Positions 1-7,003 of a DNA stretch of 11,387 nucleotides are shown here, piece after piece. The position numbers and the translations under genes are program-made. The stretch lies in the NCBI GenBank assembly GCA_016793305.1, contig JAEUHU010000452.1:1-11387 (forward strand), in the 5' to 3' direction. This DNA is from Planctomycetota bacterium. GTDB taxonomy: Bacteria; Planctomycetota; UBA1135; UBA2386. A model generated the notes under the pieces. The model made no database searches. It was not told the origin of the DNA and worked only from the letters and a program-made list of their open reading frames with translations. Positions within the stretch are counted from its first letter, which is position 1. Each line of letters starts with the position of its first letter.

Positions 1-1461
1 CGCCATCGGGAACTGGTGGCCGCGCGGCGTGCCCGAGCTCGGCAGGTTGTTGCACGACAGCGTGTCGTCGGCCTTGCTGCGCGGCTGCACGAAGTCGAAG
101 TCCTCGCGGCGCAGGCGCGACACCTCGAACGGATCGCCCCAGGCGTCGCCGGCCAGCATCAGCGCTTCGGCGGTCTTCGACGCGCGCGCCGGGCCGTTGT
201 CGAGGGCGATGTTGTACGGGCCCATGGCGCGGCCGGCGTGGCCGGTCAGCGTCGCGACCGAGAACAGGTGCGGGGCCTCGGCCGACGCGGCGTCGAGCCG
301 CAGATGGCTCAGCAGGTCGGCCAGCACGAGGCGCCCTTCGGCGTCGGTGTTGCCGATGCGCACGCGGCAGCCGGCGTGGCTCTTGATGATCTCGTCGCTC
401 ACGAAGGCGTCGCTGCCGATGCTGTTGCGCACGACGCCGAGTTCGGCGACGAGGCGCACGCCCGAGAGGCCAAGCTTCGCCGCCGCCAGGAACAGGCCCG
501 CGACCGCCGCGGCACCGCCCTTGTCGCGGCTCATGCCGGCCATGTGGCCGTCGGTCTTCAGGTCCGCACCGCCGGTGTCGTAGGTCAGGCCCTTGCCGGC
601 GAACAGCAGCGTGCGTTCGACCTTGCCCTTCGGCGTGTACTCGAGCCGCACGACGCACGGGCGGTGGCGGGCCACCTGCTGCGAAGCGCGCGCGACGGCC
701 GACAGCAGCGGGTACTCCTTCGCCAGCTTCTTGGCGTCCTTCTGCACGGTGACCTTCACCTTGCTGCCGCGGAACGCCTGCTGCACGTACTCGGCGAAGC
801 GCGGCGGCGCCATGCGCTCGGGCTCGGTGCCGGCGAGGTCGCGCGCGAGCCGCAGGCCGGCGTCGGCCGCTTCGACCCACGCGGCGTCTTCGGCGGTGAA
901 GTGGCCGCCGAGCACCGCGATGCCGAGCTTCTGCACCGGCTCGACGCGTTCGGCGCCGAGCGCTTCGCGGGCTTCCAGCGGTTCCCACAGGCCAGAGACC
1001 GCACCGAGGGCCGCGACCTGGGGCGCATGCGCGAACGGCGTGGTGGCCGGCGCCTGTTGCAGCAGCAGCAGGATCGCCTTGGCGCCGGCATCGCGCGCGC
1101 GGCGCACACCAGCGGCAGCGGCTTCGGCACATCGGCGCACGTCGTCGTGGTCGCGGCCGAGCGGGCCGGTGGGGGCGACGACGAGTCGATTGCCCGGTAG
1201 GCCGTCGGCGGCGATCACGCTGACGCGGGTCTGGAACGCGGCGTCGACCTTGGCCAGCGCCTGCAGCGGCGCACGCAGTGCGTCGAGATGTCCGCCGGCG
1301 GCGGCGGGAGCGTGGCCCACCAGTACGACGGCGTCGAAGCCGGAGCCCTTGGCGAGGACCTTGTCCGTGGACGGAACGGCGGAGATGCGGGTCATCTCCG
1401 CATCGTGCGGAGCGGAGTGCTCGCCCGCAACAAGCGCGGCATTTCGCGAGCTGCGGCTCAT
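1..1461 (-). CDS. Leucyl aminopeptidase, peptidase family M17 (3' end cut by window edge)
   Basis: This is a two-metal cytosolic aminopeptidase that removes N-terminal residues from peptides. Reading the minus strand from ATG 1461 gives 487 open codons with no stop before the edge. The M17 catalytic set is complete: K290 and D295 in GKGLTYDTGG, K302 in ADLKTDGHM, D313 in SRDKGGAAAV, and D373, E375 and R377 in NTDAEGRL. The spacing matches the bovine enzyme (K250, D255, K262, D273, D332, E334, R336) with a constant offset of 40-41. Residues 1 to about 230 form the poorly conserved N-terminal domain. Family members are about 490-525 aa, so probably only a few dozen residues are missing. The start was chosen because it is the first good ATG after the divergent intergenic gap; an in-frame ATG about 21 codons later (ATGACCCGC) is an alternative. 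No signal peptide is seen. The gene is divergent from the S9 protease, so the two may share a control region. Confidence 0.93.
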   Translation of the reverse strand, partial: MSRSSRNAALVAGEHSAPHDAEMTRISAVPSTDKVLAKGSGFDAVVLVGHAPAAAGGHLDALRAPLQALAKVDAAFQTRVSVIAADGLPGNRLVVAPTGPLGRDHDDVRRCAEAAAAGVRRARDAGAKAILLLLQQAPATTPFAHAPQVAALGAVSGLWEPLEAREALGAERVEPVQKLGIAVLGGHFTAEDAAWVEAADAGLRLARDLAGTEPERMAPPRFAEYVQQAFRGSKVKVTVQKDAKKLAKEYPLLSAVARASQQVARHRPCVVRLEYTPKGKVERTLLFAGKGLTYDTGGADLKTDGHMAGMSRDKGGAAAVAGLFLAAAKLGLSGVRLVAELGVVRNSIGSDAFVSDEIIKSHAGCRVRIGNTDAEGRLVLADLLSHLRLDAASAEAPHLFSVATLTGHAGRAMGPYNIALDNGPARASKTAEALMLAGDAWGDPFEVSRLRREDFDFVQPRSKADDTLSCNNLPSSGTPRGHQFPMA

Positions 1462-1480
1462 CGCTGCCGACCTTGCTCCG

Positions 1481-1486
1481 TAGCAT
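1481..1486 (+). promoter_or_regulatory. Possible -10 element (TAGCAT) for the S9 peptidase gene
   Basis: The hexamer TAGCAT fits the loose TANNNT pattern and lies 40 nt before ATG 1527, in the gap between two divergent peptidase genes. It is very close to ATG 1485, so use of this promoter would favour the start at 1527. No -35 match is visible. The evidence is pattern only. Confidence 0.25.
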
Positions 1487-1526
1487 GCCCGCGCCCCGCT
1501 CCCCGAGCGTCGACCCGAAAGCCGAC

Positions 1527-3680
1527 ATGCGCATCGCTCCCGCCGTCGTCCTGTTCCACGTCCTCGTCCCGTGCCTCGTGCTGGCGCCGCCTCTGCTGGC
1601 GCAAGGTGCCGAACGCCTGCGCTACGAGGACACCAAGAAGCGCCTCGCCTGGGTCGGGCCGCTGCCCGACGTGAAGTGGGTGGACGACGGGCGGAGTCTG
1701 CAGCTCAGCTCCGACAAGGTCGACGCCTGGATGGATCCGGCGACCGGCGAGATGTTCGATCCTTCGGTTCTGACCATGTTGCTCAGAGTCGAGCAAGCTG
1801 TGCGCGTGTTCGAAGGCGACCTGTGGCTCGACACCAAGCGCAGCGGCAAGCCGTCCGAGAACGCGGTGCGGCTGACCGAGGACGGTGCGGGCCCCGGCGA
1901 GAAGGTCGAGGTGCATCGCAGTCCCGACGGCAGTGCCGTGTCGTTCGTGCGCGGCAACGACCTGTTCCTGGTCGACGTCGCCAGCAAGGCGACCTGGCGC
2001 GTGACCAGCGACGGTGGCCCTGAGCTGTTCCACGGTCTGCTCGACTGGGTCTACCAGGAGGAGCTGTACGGCCGCGGTGACTTCCAGGCGCACTGGTGGT
2101 CGCCAGACGGCGGCAAGTGCGCGTTCCTGTCGCTCGACGAAGCGCCGGTGCGCGAGTTCACCGTCGTCGACCACGTGCCGCCGGGCTTCCTGACGAAGGA
2201 GCGCAGCGTCGTCGCCGAGGTCACCAACTACCCGAAGGCGGGCGACCCGAACCCGTTCGCGCGGCTGTCGGTCGCGCACCGTGGCGACCAGAAGGTCGTG
2301 CCGGTCGACCTCTCGTCGTTCCCGAAGGACCTGCTGGTGGTGCGCGTCGACTGGACGCCCGACGGCAGCACGCTGCTGGCGACGATCCAGGACCGCATCC
2401 AGACCTGGGCCGAGCTGTGCGCGATCGATCCGGCGACGGGGGCCGTCACGAAGTGGATCCGCGAAGAGTCCAAGACCTGGGTCAACCGGCCGGAATCACC
2501 GCGTTGGCTCGCCGACGGCACGTTCTTGTGGCTGTCGGAGCGCACCGGCTACCAGCACGTCTACCGCTACGAGAAGGGCGGCAAGCTGCTCGCTGCGGTG
2601 ACCGGCGGCGAGTGGCAGGTGCGCAGTGTCGAGCGAGTCGACGAGAAGGGCCAGACGCTGTGGTTCGAAGGCACCAAGGACGGCGCCACCGGTCGGCACC
2701 TCTACCGGATCGGCCTCGACGGCCAGGGGCTCACGTGCGTCACGCCGGGGGTCGGCACGCACCAGTTCGAGCTGTCCGCGGACGGTGCGTTCGTGCTCGA
2801 CCGCTGGTCGGCGATGGACCAGCGACCGCTCGTGCGGCTCTGCAGCGGCGCCGACGGGAGCGTGGTGCGCGAGATCGGCAAGTCGGACGTCGGCGACGCG
2901 GCTGCCAAGTACGCGTTCAGCGAACGGCGGCGCGTCACCATCAAGGCGCGCGACGGCTATGCGCTCGACGCCGCCGTGCAGCTGCCGCCGGACTGGCAGA
3001 AGGGCACGCTCTACCCGGTGTTCCTGCCGACCTACTCGGGACCCGACGCGCCGACGGTGCGCGACGCGTGGCAGCACTCGACGTACCACCAGTTCCTGGC
3101 GCAACAGGGCTTCGTGATCCTGCAGGTGAACGTGCGCTCGGCCAGCGGGCGTGGCCAGGTGCACACCGGCACCTGCTACCAGAACCTCGGCGTGCAGGAG
3201 CTGAAGGACCTCGAGGACGCGGTCGCGTTCGTCTGCAAGGAATACGGTGGCGACCAGAAGCGCGTCGCGATCAGCGGCTGGAGCTACGGCGGGTTCATGG
3301 CGGCCTATGCGCTGACCCACAGCGACACGTTCGCGCTCGGGCTCGCCGGGGCCGGCGTCTACGACTGGCGCCTCTACGACACGATCTACACCGAGCGCTA
3401 CATGCGCACGCCGCAGGAGAACACGGCCGGCTACGCGGCGACCTCGGTGATCGAGGCGGCCAAGCACCTGCGCGGCCACCTGGTGCTGCTGCACGGTTCG
3501 ATGGACGACAACGTGCACCTGCAGAACACCATGCAGCTGCTGTGGGAGCTGCAGAGCGCCGGCAAGCAGAACGTCGAGCTGATGGTCTACCCGCGCTCGC
3601 GGCACGGGCTCGACCCGCGGGTCAACGGCCACAGCCAGGAGTTCCAGTGGCTGCGGCTGCAGAAGCTGCTGGCGAAGTGA
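1527..3680 (+). CDS. Exported dipeptidyl peptidase IV-type serine protease (family S9B)
   Basis: This is a 717-residue protease that would remove dipeptides from peptide N-termini outside the cytoplasm. Residues 1-25 look like a signal peptide: a short charged start, a hydrophobic stretch, then LLA before QGAE. An N-terminal beta-propeller domain (about 60-480) carries DWVYQEELYGRG, whose E178-E179 pair matches the double-Glu that anchors the substrate amino group in DPP IV. The C-terminal alpha/beta-hydrolase domain carries the triad: S586 in GWSYGGF, D660 in GSMDDNVHLQ and H693 in RSRHGLDPR. The length matches bacterial DPP IV (about 720-750). The frame stays open upstream to 1278 and offers ATG 1485, but 1527 is preferred because the signal peptide begins there and the longer versions run antisense into the M17 gene. 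It is divergent from that aminopeptidase. Activity is confidently predicted; proline preference is inferred from the family. Confidence 0.93.
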   Translation: MRIAPAVVLFHVLVPCLVLAPPLLAQGAERLRYEDTKKRLAWVGPLPDVKWVDDGRSLQLSSDKVDAWMDPATGEMFDPSVLTMLLRVEQAVRVFEGDLWLDTKRSGKPSENAVRLTEDGAGPGEKVEVHRSPDGSAVSFVRGNDLFLVDVASKATWRVTSDGGPELFHGLLDWVYQEELYGRGDFQAHWWSPDGGKCAFLSLDEAPVREFTVVDHVPPGFLTKERSVVAEVTNYPKAGDPNPFARLSVAHRGDQKVVPVDLSSFPKDLLVVRVDWTPDGSTLLATIQDRIQTWAELCAIDPATGAVTKWIREESKTWVNRPESPRWLADGTFLWLSERTGYQHVYRYEKGGKLLAAVTGGEWQVRSVERVDEKGQTLWFEGTKDGATGRHLYRIGLDGQGLTCVTPGVGTHQFELSADGAFVLDRWSAMDQRPLVRLCSGADGSVVREIGKSDVGDAAAKYAFSERRRVTIKARDGYALDAAVQLPPDWQKGTLYPVFLPTYSGPDAPTVRDAWQHSTYHQFLAQQGFVILQVNVRSASGRGQVHTGTCYQNLGVQELKDLEDAVAFVCKEYGGDQKRVAISGWSYGGFMAAYALTHSDTFALGLAGAGVYDWRLYDTIYTERYMRTPQENTAGYAATSVIEAAKHLRGHLVLLHGSMDDNVHLQNTMQLLWELQSAGKQNVELMVYPRSRHGLDPRVNGHSQEFQWLRLQKLLAK

Positions 3681-3731
3681 CTCGACCGGCGGCCTGCCGA
3701 GGGCCGGCTGGCTCGCCCGGGCTGGCTTCGA

Positions 3732-4865
3732 TCAGGGCACCAGCTGCACGATCGTCGCGTCCGACGTGGTGAAGCCGAACGGGCCGCACGGATCGACCGG
3801 CGCTGCCTGGATGGCGAACGTGAAGCCGAGCGGTGCCGTGGCCGGGATCGGGATCGGTGCCCGGGACACACCGAGCGCGTCGGCGCCGCCGATGCCGAGG
3901 ATCACGTCGACGAGATCGAGCCACACGAGGGCCCCTTCGAGCACGATCGGGCTCGGCAGCACGCCGGTCGTGATGCCCCACGCGACGGTCGCGTTGGCCG
4001 GCGCTCGCGTGCACACGACCGCGAACGCGCTGTTGCCGAGCGAGGCGGCGCTGGTCGGCGCCAGCCGGAGGTCGCCGAGGCAGCCGGGTGTGCCGAGGCC
4101 GATCGGGAACGGCAGCGGCACCGAGGCGAGCGCCAGCGTGTTCGCCTGGAAGGTCACGGCGCCGACCTGGTTGCCGATCATGCCGCCGCTGGTGTCGATC
4201 GAGTGGCCGTCGAGGTTCCAGGTCGCGACGCCGCCCGCCACGCCGGACAGTCGCTGGTTCATCGTCGCCTGGATCTCCGCCTGGGTGCGCGCGAACGGCC
4301 ACAACCGCACCTCGTCGACCTCGCCGTTCCAGACCTCCATCGGCGTGCCGATGTCGTCGCCCTTGCCGATGCGCAGCGTCTGGTTGTTGGTGTCGCGGAT
4401 CGGCTGGCCGTTGCCGGGCACGCTCGCGACCTGCACGCCGTTGACGAACAGCTTGGCGCCGGTCTGGTCGTAGGTGCCGGCGATGTGCGTCCAGTTCAGC
4501 AGTTGGCCCGCCGCGAAGGGCCACGTGCAGGTGACGGAGTTCGACGCGGTGACGACCTTCCAGGCGATCTGGCGGGTGTTGGTGTTGTGGGCGTTGACGC
4601 GCAGGAACATGTTCTCGCTGCCGCCGCCGCTGTTGCCCTGGCGCATCAACGTCGGGTAGCGCCAACCGGTGCCGATCGTGGTCTCGTCGTACGTGATCCA
4701 CGCCTCGAACGTGATGCCGGTCTGCGGCACCAGGGCCGGGCTGTAGGGCAGCTCGATGAAGGCATCGACCAGGTTGCTGAACTTGGCGCCCATGTCCTGG
4801 GCGCCGAGCGGAGCAAGACCCGCGACGAGCAGCGTCGCGACGAGGGTGGAGAGCGGGCGGTTCAT
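3732..4865 (-). CDS. Secreted LamG/concanavalin-like domain protein with lineage-type C-terminal block
   Basis: The product is 377 residues long. A signal peptide (MNRPLSTLVATLLVAGLAPLGAQ, cut near residue 23) sends it out of the cytoplasm. Residues about 25-235 resemble a LamG/concanavalin-like beta-sandwich: ITFEAWITYDE, then NWTHIAGTYDQTGAKLFVNG, then NGEVDEVRLWPFART are the usual strand signatures of this fold, which binds carbohydrate or protein ligands. Residues 256-377 form a separate block that opens with GLGTPGCLGD, contains SLGNSAF and ends in TIVQLVP, with three cysteines (262, 285, 361). I associate such blocks with families of secreted planctomycete proteins; their function is unknown. 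The open frame extends far upstream, but the signal peptide fixes the start at 4865. No Shine-Dalgarno is seen. It converges with the S9 protease gene across 51 bp. No catalytic site is recognised, and the ligand is unknown. Confidence 0.88.
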   Translation of the reverse strand: MNRPLSTLVATLLVAGLAPLGAQDMGAKFSNLVDAFIELPYSPALVPQTGITFEAWITYDETTIGTGWRYPTLMRQGNSGGGSENMFLRVNAHNTNTRQIAWKVVTASNSVTCTWPFAAGQLLNWTHIAGTYDQTGAKLFVNGVQVASVPGNGQPIRDTNNQTLRIGKGDDIGTPMEVWNGEVDEVRLWPFARTQAEIQATMNQRLSGVAGGVATWNLDGHSIDTSGGMIGNQVGAVTFQANTLALASVPLPFPIGLGTPGCLGDLRLAPTSAASLGNSAFAVVCTRAPANATVAWGITTGVLPSPIVLEGALVWLDLVDVILGIGGADALGVSRAPIPIPATAPLGFTFAIQAAPVDPCGPFGFTTSDATIVQLVP

Positions 4866-4916
4866 GGAGGGGTCTGTGCGGTTTCGGGGTTCTTCCGTCG
4901 CTGCGAGAAGGGCGCG

Positions 4917-4922
4917 ACTGTA
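4917..4922 (-). promoter_or_regulatory. Possible -10 element (TACAGT) for the LamG gene
   Basis: Reading the minus strand, TACAGT lies 51 nt before the LamG start codon, in the only sizeable gap upstream of that gene. It would leave a 5' leader of roughly 45 nt. No clear -35 is visible. This is a TANNNT pattern match only. Confidence 0.22.
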
Positions 4923-4983
4923 GCGCCGCGCGCAGTCGTGGGAACCCGCGGCTGTGTCCCGGGGAGGCGGGCGATTCGCCACA

Positions 4984-5020
4984 GACCTCGGGTCGACCGA
5001 CCTCGGGTCCCGGACCTCGG
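4984..5020. repeat. Short direct repeats GACCTCGGGTC, each a small inverted repeat
   Basis: The 11-mer GACCTCGGGTC occurs at 4984-4994 and 4999-5009, and a partial third copy (GACCTCGG) at 5013-5020. Each full unit is itself an inverted repeat (GACC, 3-nt loop TCG, GGTC), and the palindrome GGTCGACC (4991-4998) spans the first unit and its linker. The block starts four bases past the thioesterase stop codon and lies upstream of the LamG promoter region. It may be part of a terminator, a regulator site or a dispersed repeat; there is no T-run to make it a classical terminator. Confidence 0.55.
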
Positions 5021-5023
5021 AAC

Positions 5024-5407
5024 TCAGCCCGGCGGCACCGGCCGCGGCCGGCGGTCGTCGTCGAGGGCCACGAACGTGAAGGCCGCCTCGGTGACGATCT
5101 GGCGCCGTTCCTCGGCGCGGCTGCGGCGCCACGCTTCCACGTGGACCTGCATCGACGTGCGGCCGACCTTGGTGACGACCGCGTAGAGGCTCACTTCGTC
5201 GCCGACCAGCACCGGGGAGTGGAAGGCCATGCCGTCGACGGCGACCGTGGCACAGCGGCCGCGCGCACGCCGCGTCGCCGCGCTGCCGGCGGCGAGGTCC
5301 ATCTGGATCATCAGCCAGCCGCCGAAGATGTCGCCGGCCGGGTTGGTGTCGGCGGGCATCGCGATGGTCCGGATCACCGGTTCGTCGTCGGGCGGAGTGC
5401 GTTCCAT
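5024..5407 (-). CDS. Acyl-CoA thioesterase, hotdog fold, YciA type
   Basis: This 127-residue cytoplasmic enzyme would hydrolyse acyl-CoA to free acid and CoA, helping to balance CoA and acyl-chain pools. It follows E. coli YciA closely along its length: VIRTIAMPADTNPAGDIFGG, then WLMIQMD, in which D37 is the catalytic aspartate position, then VAVDGMAFHSPVLVGDEVSLYAVV with the conserved VGD turn, and a late strand TEAAFTFVALD. The length is normal for the family, which forms hexamers of hotdog dimers. The tail is rich in Arg and Pro. The start at ATG 5407 keeps the standard N-terminus, and its stop is immediately followed by the GACCTCGGGTC repeats. It lies 21 nt downstream of the small ribbon-helix-helix-like gene on the same strand, so the two are probably co-transcribed. 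Chain-length preference cannot be read from the sequence. Confidence 0.93.
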   Translation of the reverse strand: MERTPPDDEPVIRTIAMPADTNPAGDIFGGWLMIQMDLAAGSAATRRARGRCATVAVDGMAFHSPVLVGDEVSLYAVVTKVGRTSMQVHVEAWRRSRAEERRQIVTEAAFTFVALDDDRRPRPVPPG

Positions 5408-5428
5408 GGCACGATTCGCTTCGTTGGA

Positions 5429-5665
5429 TCAGCGGCGGCGGCGCTTGCCGACCGTCGGAGCCTCGTCGATCGCCGCCGGAGGCGCGTTCTCCGGCAACGG
5501 CTGGTCGTCCTCGTCGAGGCGCAGGTACAGCCTCAGGGCGGCGCGCACCACGGCACCCGCCGAGTCGTGGCTGCCGTCCTTGACGCGCGCGTAGACGGCC
5601 TGCGCCAGCGCGAACGGCACGTTCGCCGGGATCGCTGTGCCGCGCTTCTGCTTGTCGATCGCCAT
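5429..5665 (-). CDS. Small ribbon-helix-helix-like protein (putative DNA-binding)
   Basis: The product is 78 residues long. Residues 9-49 have the layout of a CopG/Arc-type ribbon-helix-helix: a short strand (GTAIPANV), helix A (PFALAQAVYARVKDG), a turn with S32 and S35, and helix B (AGAVVRAALRLYLRL). Such proteins bind DNA as dimers through the paired strands. The remainder is an acidic, proline-rich tail (DEDDQPLPENAPP) ending in the basic cluster KRRRR. No toxin gene lies beside it: downstream, after 21 nt, is the thioesterase, so it is more likely a small regulator than an antitoxin. ATG 5665 was chosen over longer in-frame starts because a TANNNT hexamer ends 8 nt upstream. The fold assignment is from pattern only and is moderate; the DNA target is unknown. 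Confidence 0.7.
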   Translation of the reverse strand: MAIDKQKRGTAIPANVPFALAQAVYARVKDGSHDSAGAVVRAALRLYLRLDEDDQPLPENAPPAAIDEAPTVGKRRRR

Positions 5666-5673
5666 GGGGGCGG

Positions 5674-5679
5674 ACCATA
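5674..5679 (-). promoter_or_regulatory. Possible -10 element (TATGGT), leaderless geometry
   Basis: On the minus strand TATGGT ends exactly 8 nt before the ATG of the small ribbon-helix-helix-like gene. Transcription would then begin at or next to the A of the start codon. The intervening bases (CCGCCCCC) hold no ribosome-binding site, which fits a leaderless message. The same 8-nt spacing is seen at the MmcQ-like gene. Confidence 0.35.
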
Positions 5680-5740
5680 ACGGCTCGCCGCGGCGATGGG
5701 CCCGGTCGGCCGACAATCGCGCGCGCGGCACCGTCCCGGG

Positions 5741-7003
5741 TCAGCGCGGCGAATCGGGCGGCAGCCCGATGCTGCTCGACCACTGGCCGGGCGCGTTTCG
5801 ATCGAAACGGAACTTCGGCGGCCGGTCACTGCGAGTGGCCTTCACGATCGCGCCGAGCGTGGTGAGCACGAGCCAGATCACCACCAGATACCACCGGAAG
5901 CCCCGGCGCTTCGGCTGCGGTGGGCGCTTCGTCTTGCTCGCCCGGTTGCGCCGCCACTTCGGTTCGTACTGGGGCCAGGCCGTCGGAAAGCGATCGGCGA
6001 CCAGCGCCGCCACCTCGGGGGAGCGGGCCGCGCCGACCGCGAACTGCAACGCGCGCTGGGCGCGTGGTTCGTCGTCGCCGATCCTGGGATCGCACAGGGC
6101 GAGCACCAGGTTCGGCAGTTGCTCGTACAGGTCCTCGCGCAGGTTGTGCTGGCGCAGCTGCAGCCCCGCCTGCACCCAGGCATCGGCGTCGTCGAACATG
6201 CCGCGCATGCCGGCCGGGGCCCTTTGGAAGACGAGGTCGGCGATTCGTTCGGCGCGCCTGGGATCGAGCATGGCGATGGTGCGCGCGGCGTCGCTCGCGG
6301 TGGCCAGGACGTTCGGCTCGGGGGACGTCTCCAGGTGGTGCTCGACTTCGTCGACCGCCGCGTAGAGGCTCGCCAGGTCACCTGCAGCGAGGTGGGCCAG
6401 CAGCAGCGCACGCCCCAGCGGCAGCCCGTCGACCACCCAATGGGCCCACGTGGCTTCGGGGACCAGCAGCCGCCGCAGCTCGCCGTCCGGTCGGGCGAGT
6501 TCGGCGTGGGCGAGTTCGGCGAGCGCGAAGTCGTGGGGCTGTCGGTGCAGAAGCTCGGCCAGCAAGCGCAGCAGCCGCCGTTCGCGCCCTGGGTGCGGCA
6601 CGGCGCGCACGCGCGCGAGCGCTCGCTGCAGCGGTGCTGCCAGCTCGCGCGGCCGGGCCGGGGCGATGGGTGGTAGGGCTGCGGACGAGCTGCCCCAGGG
6701 CCGCACGAAGTCCTCGGCGGGATCCCACGGCACGTCACGGTCCGGGTCCGGGTTGCCGGGTGCGTCGCTCGGCGCCGGTGCGGCGTCGTTCGCCGTGTCG
6801 TCCGCTGCGTCGTGCTCGTCGTCCGACCACACGACGCCGTGTTCGGCCATCCGGACCGCCACCTCGTAGGCGTCGCGCAGCCGCCGGAACCCCGTAGGAT
6901 CCTGGTCGGGGCGGTGCTGCCGCAGCAGCCGCGCATAGGCCTTCTTCACCTCGGCCACCGAGCTGCCCGGGGCGATGCCCAGCACCTGCCACGGCGAGTT
7001 CAC
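5741..7003 (-). CDS. Membrane-anchored J-domain protein, presumed HscC co-chaperone
   Basis: The product is 420 residues long. Residues 1-50 form a J-domain-like unit: SPWQVLGIAPGSSVAEVKKAYARLL, then H30-R31-P32-D33, then DPTGFRRLRDAYEVAV. J-domains stimulate Hsp70 ATPase through an HPD loop; here the aligned triplet is RPD, with a histidine one place earlier. An acidic, proline-rich linker (about 60-100) leads to a long Ala/Leu-rich helical region (about 110-350) of unknown fold. A basic stretch (KTKRPPQPKRRGFR) precedes one membrane helix, about 371-388 (WYLVVIWLVLTTLGAIVK), so the J-domain should face the cytoplasm. Its GTG start overlaps the hscC stop codon (GTGA), indicating translational coupling. 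E. coli hscC also has type III J-proteins (DjlB, DjlC) as neighbours. The Hsp70-partner role is inferred from context and domain. The start is fixed by the J-domain and the overlap. Confidence 0.85.
   Translation of the reverse strand: MNSPWQVLGIAPGSSVAEVKKAYARLLRQHRPDQDPTGFRRLRDAYEVAVRMAEHGVVWSDDEHDAADDTANDAAPAPSDAPGNPDPDRDVPWDPAEDFVRPWGSSSAALPPIAPARPRELAAPLQRALARVRAVPHPGRERRLLRLLAELLHRQPHDFALAELAHAELARPDGELRRLLVPEATWAHWVVDGLPLGRALLLAHLAAGDLASLYAAVDEVEHHLETSPEPNVLATASDAARTIAMLDPRRAERIADLVFQRAPAGMRGMFDDADAWVQAGLQLRQHNLREDLYEQLPNLVLALCDPRIGDDEPRAQRALQFAVGAARSPEVAALVADRFPTAWPQYEPKWRRNRASKTKRPPQPKRRGFRWYLVVIWLVLTTLGAIVKATRSDRPPKFRFDRNAPGQWSSSIGLPPDSPR

Noticed and set aside
16..1483. Plus-strand open frames opposite the M17 aminopeptidase
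   Set aside because: The minus strand encodes all M17 catalytic motifs through this whole stretch; the plus-strand products are shadow sequence with no motif.
1527..1601. Lipoprotein signal in the S9 peptidase (cysteine at residue 16)
   Set aside because: The residue before the cysteine is proline and the hydrophobic stretch continues after it, so a lipobox does not fit; an ordinary signal peptide ending near residue 25 fits better.
3681..3731. Hairpin CGGCC / GGCCG (3690-3706) between the convergent S9 and LamG genes as a terminator
   Set aside because: The stem is only 5 bp, there is no T-run on either strand, and such short stems are common in GC-rich DNA.
5429..5665. Toxin-antitoxin module suggested by the ribbon-helix-helix-like protein
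   Set aside because: Neither neighbour is a toxin: downstream is a YciA-type thioesterase and upstream is the J-domain gene, with no small unassigned ORF between them.
4866..5783. Upstream extension of the LamG open frame across the thioesterase and ribbon-helix-helix-like genes
   Set aside because: A clear signal peptide starts at 4865, and the extension covers two recognised genes in other frames.
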